Below, piece after piece: positions 58,463 to 64,000 of a stretch of 64,000 nucleotides of DNA. Source of the DNA: Bradyrhizobium zhengyangense. Lineage in GTDB: Bacteria; Pseudomonadota; Alphaproteobacteria; Rhizobiales; Xanthobacteraceae. Location: assembly GCF_022012435.1 (NCBI RefSeq), contig NZ_JAKLUA010000003.1, forward strand, positions 538,940 through 602,939, read 5' to 3'. Numbering within the stretch: position 1 is the stretch's first letter; every line of letters starts with the position of its first letter. The position numbers and the translations under genes were made by a program. A model generated the notes under the pieces. That model ran no database searches, was not told the DNA's origin, and was given only the letters and a program-made list of their open reading frames with translations.

Positions 58463-59914
58463 TCACCGCGGCAGATCCGTCTTCCCCATCAGGAACGTGT
58501 CGATCGAGCGGGCGCACAGCCGGCCTTCGCGGATGGCCCAGACCACCAGCGACTGGCCACGGCGCATGTCGCCGGCGGAGAACACGTTCGGACGCGAGGT
58601 CTGGTAATCAAGCGTGTTGGCCTTGACGTTGCCGCGCGGGTCGAGGTCGACCGCGAGCTGCTTGAGCAGACCCTCGTGCACGGGATGCACAAAACCCATC
58701 GCGAGCAGGACGAGCTCGGCATCGAGCTCGAACTCGGTGCCTGCGATCGGCTTGAACTTGTCGTCGACGCGCACGCAGTGCAGCTTCTTGACCTTGCCGT
58801 TCTCGCCGGTGAACTTCTGCGTCAGCACGGCGAACTCGCGGATTGCGCCTTCGGCCTGGCTCGACGACGTGCGCATCTTCAGCGGCCAGTTCGGCCAGGT
58901 CAGGCCCTTGTTCTCGCGCTCGGGCGGAGCGGGCATGATCTCGAGCTGCGTCACCGACAGCGCGCCCTGGCGCAGCGAGGTGCCGATGCAGTCGGATCCG
59001 GTGTCGCCGCCGCCGATGACGACGACATGCTTGCCGCCGGCGAGGATCTCCTTGACGCCACCCAGCGGCTCCTCGGAGACGCGGCGGTTCTGCTGCGGCA
59101 GGAAGTCCATCGCATAATGGATGCCGTCGAATTCGCGGCCGGGGATCGGCAGATCGCGCGGGGCTTCGGCGCCGCCGGTCAGCGCGATCGCGTCGTACTG
59201 GTTGAGCATCTCGCGCGGATCGACATTGCCGTCCACGCCGACATGGCTGTTGTAGTGGAAGGTGACGCCTTCGCCTTCCATCTGCTTGACGCGGCGGTCG
59301 ATGACGCCCTTCTCCATCTTGAAGTCCGGGATGCCATAACGGAGCAGTCCGCCGGCCTTGGCGTACTTCTCGAACAGATGCACGTCGTGCCCGGCGCGGG
59401 CCAGCTGCTGCGCGCAGGCCATGCCGGCCGGACCCGAGCCGATCACCGCGACCTTCTTGCCGGTCTTGACCGCGGCGATCTCAGGCTTCAGCCAGCCATT
59501 GTCCCAAGCGCGGTCGACGATCGCGCATTCGATGGTCTTGATGGTGACGGGGTTGTCGTCGATGTTGAGCGTGCAGGACGCCTCGCACGGCGCCGGACAG
59601 ATGCGGCCGGTGAATTCAGGAAAGTTGTTGGTCGAGTGCAGATTGCGCGAGGCCTCTTCCCAATTGCCCTGATAGACGAGGTCGTTGAAGTCGGGGATCT
59701 GGTTGTTGACCGGGCAACCGGGCGTGCCCGGCGCGACCGAGCCGGTGCCGTGGCAATAGGGAATGCCGCAGTTCATGCAGCGCGCGGCCTGGTCGCGCGT
59801 TTCCTTCTCGCTCAAGGGAACGACGAACTCGTTGTAATGCTTCACGCGCTCGGCGACGGGGGTGTACTTGCGATCGTGCCGTTCGATTTCGAGAAAACCC
59901 GTGATCTTGCCCAT
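58463..59914 (-). CDS. gltD: Glutamate synthase small subunit
   Basis: A 483-aa flavoprotein that passes electrons from NADPH to the large subunit. The N-terminal cluster cysteines are in [12 protein letters not shown] and [11 protein letters not shown], and a second set lies in [10 protein letters not shown]. The FAD site is [20 protein letters not shown], the NADPH site is [18 protein letters not shown], and the C-terminal [19 protein letters not shown] is typical. It lies downstream of gltB with 142 bp between them, most of it a repeat, so cotranscription is expected but perhaps attenuated. Confidence 0.96.
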   Translation of the reverse strand: MGKITGFLEIERHDRKYTPVAERVKHYNEFVVPLSEKETRDQAARCMNCGIPYCHGTGSVAPGTPGCPVNNQIPDFNDLVYQGNWEEASRNLHSTNNFPEFTGRICPAPCEASCTLNIDDNPVTIKTIECAIVDRAWDNGWLKPEIAAVKTGKKVAVIGSGPAGMACAQQLARAGHDVHLFEKYAKAGGLLRYGIPDFKMEKGVIDRRVKQMEGEGVTFHYNSHVGVDGNVDPREMLNQYDAIALTGGAEAPRDLPIPGREFDGIHYAMDFLPQQNRRVSEEPLGGVKEILAGGKHVVVIGGGDTGSDCIGTSLRQGALSVTQLEIMPAPPERENKGLTWPNWPLKMRTSSSQAEGAIREFAVLTQKFTGENGKVKKLHCVRVDDKFKPIAGTEFELDAELVLLAMGFVHPVHEGLLKQLAVDLDPRGNVKANTLDYQTSRPNVFSAGDMRRGQSLVVWAIREGRLCARSIDTFLMGKTDLPR

Positions 59915-59959
59915 TAAACCCGAAGTCCCTGCCGCTTAGTCGTTTTGTTGTTTCCTCAC

Positions 59960-60044
59960 CGTCATTGCGAGGAGCGAAGCGACGAAGCAATCCAGTCTGC
60001 ATCAAGGAAGAAAGTCTGGATTGCTTCGCTACGCTCGCAATGAC
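59960..60044. repeat. CGTCATTGCGAGGAGC repeat between gltB and gltD
   Basis: Arms CGTCATTGCGAG and CTCGCAATGACG are perfect, with inner GAAGCAATCCAG/CTGGATTGCTTC pairing, so the whole element can fold into one long hairpin. In the gltBD transcript it could act as an RNA-stability or attenuation signal. Confidence 0.82.
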
Positions 60045-60056
60045 GGGTGTGATGCC

Positions 60057-64000
<3,944 letters not shown>

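Overview
The window looks like chromosomal DNA from a Bradyrhizobium-type alphaproteobacterium (Nitrobacteraceae, Rhizobiales). The evidence is a GC-rich genome, a complete phyR / nepR-ecfG general stress locus, homospermidine synthase beside an alphaproteobacterial ornithine decarboxylase, a zinc-uptake operon behind a perfect Zur palindrome, gltBD, many acyl-CoA enzymes, and several families of intergenic palindromic repeats of the kind common in this genus. I see no rRNA, tRNA, intact insertion sequence, prophage or CRISPR array. The assignment rests on recognition of gene families, not on a search.

Layout. 1-10993 is an acyl-CoA catabolic island. Two ligase genes flank a thiolase, a TetR regulator with a 20-bp divergent operator, an SDR, a crotonase, and one small plus two large acyl-CoA dehydrogenase subunits; it looks like a beta-oxidation-type route for an aromatic or dicarboxylic acyl chain. 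11157-15192 holds a nitroreductase, the EcfG/NepR/PhyR switch, a SnoaL-like protein and a small exported protein. htpG follows at 15318, then a 5'-truncated RND efflux gene (17343-20198) and a Bug-type solute-binding protein. 21597-25891 is an acyl-activation cluster: a VLACS-type ligase, then an overlapping ACP / adenylating ligase / reductase trio with no ketosynthase. 26019-31930 is a mixed region with a DUF3095 cyclase-like protein, a lipoprotein orthocaspase and sodB.

32065-36975 is a zinc operon: Zur box, a His-rich small membrane protein, ZnuC, ZnuB, ZnuA, a COG0523 GTPase with a His-rich loop, and a WD40 protein. 37098-40776 holds an MgtC-like protein, a Pro-rich membrane protein, an acetoacetate decarboxylase-like protein and an exported argininosuccinate-lyase-like protein. 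41067-45503 is a polyamine locus (hss, ridA, GNAT and an ornithine decarboxylase with a roughly 500-nt structured leader). 46020-54094 carries an M3 oligopeptidase, a DUF1007/NicO nickel-cobalt pair, a MAPEG protein, hemH, an orphan ABC-type binding protein and an SPFH/NfeD pair. 54209-58268 has an HxlR regulator with two tandem operators facing an AhpD-like gene, then kdsD and an outer-membrane barrel. The window ends with gltD and a 5'-partial gltB.

The connection that links distant parts of the window is the general stress response. Besides an EcfG-type promoter in front of phyR (GGAAC-N16-CGTA), three exact GGAAC-N16/17-CGTT promoters sit correctly oriented in intergenic DNA before sodB, a 71-aa orphan protein (26019) and a 112-aa membrane protein (37917). 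These are testable new members of the EcfG regulon. Other points worth a second look are the near-leaderless His-rich first gene of the zinc operon, the exported lyase with an Asn in place of an active-site His, a relic of a second hss 3' end, and the truncated RND gene.
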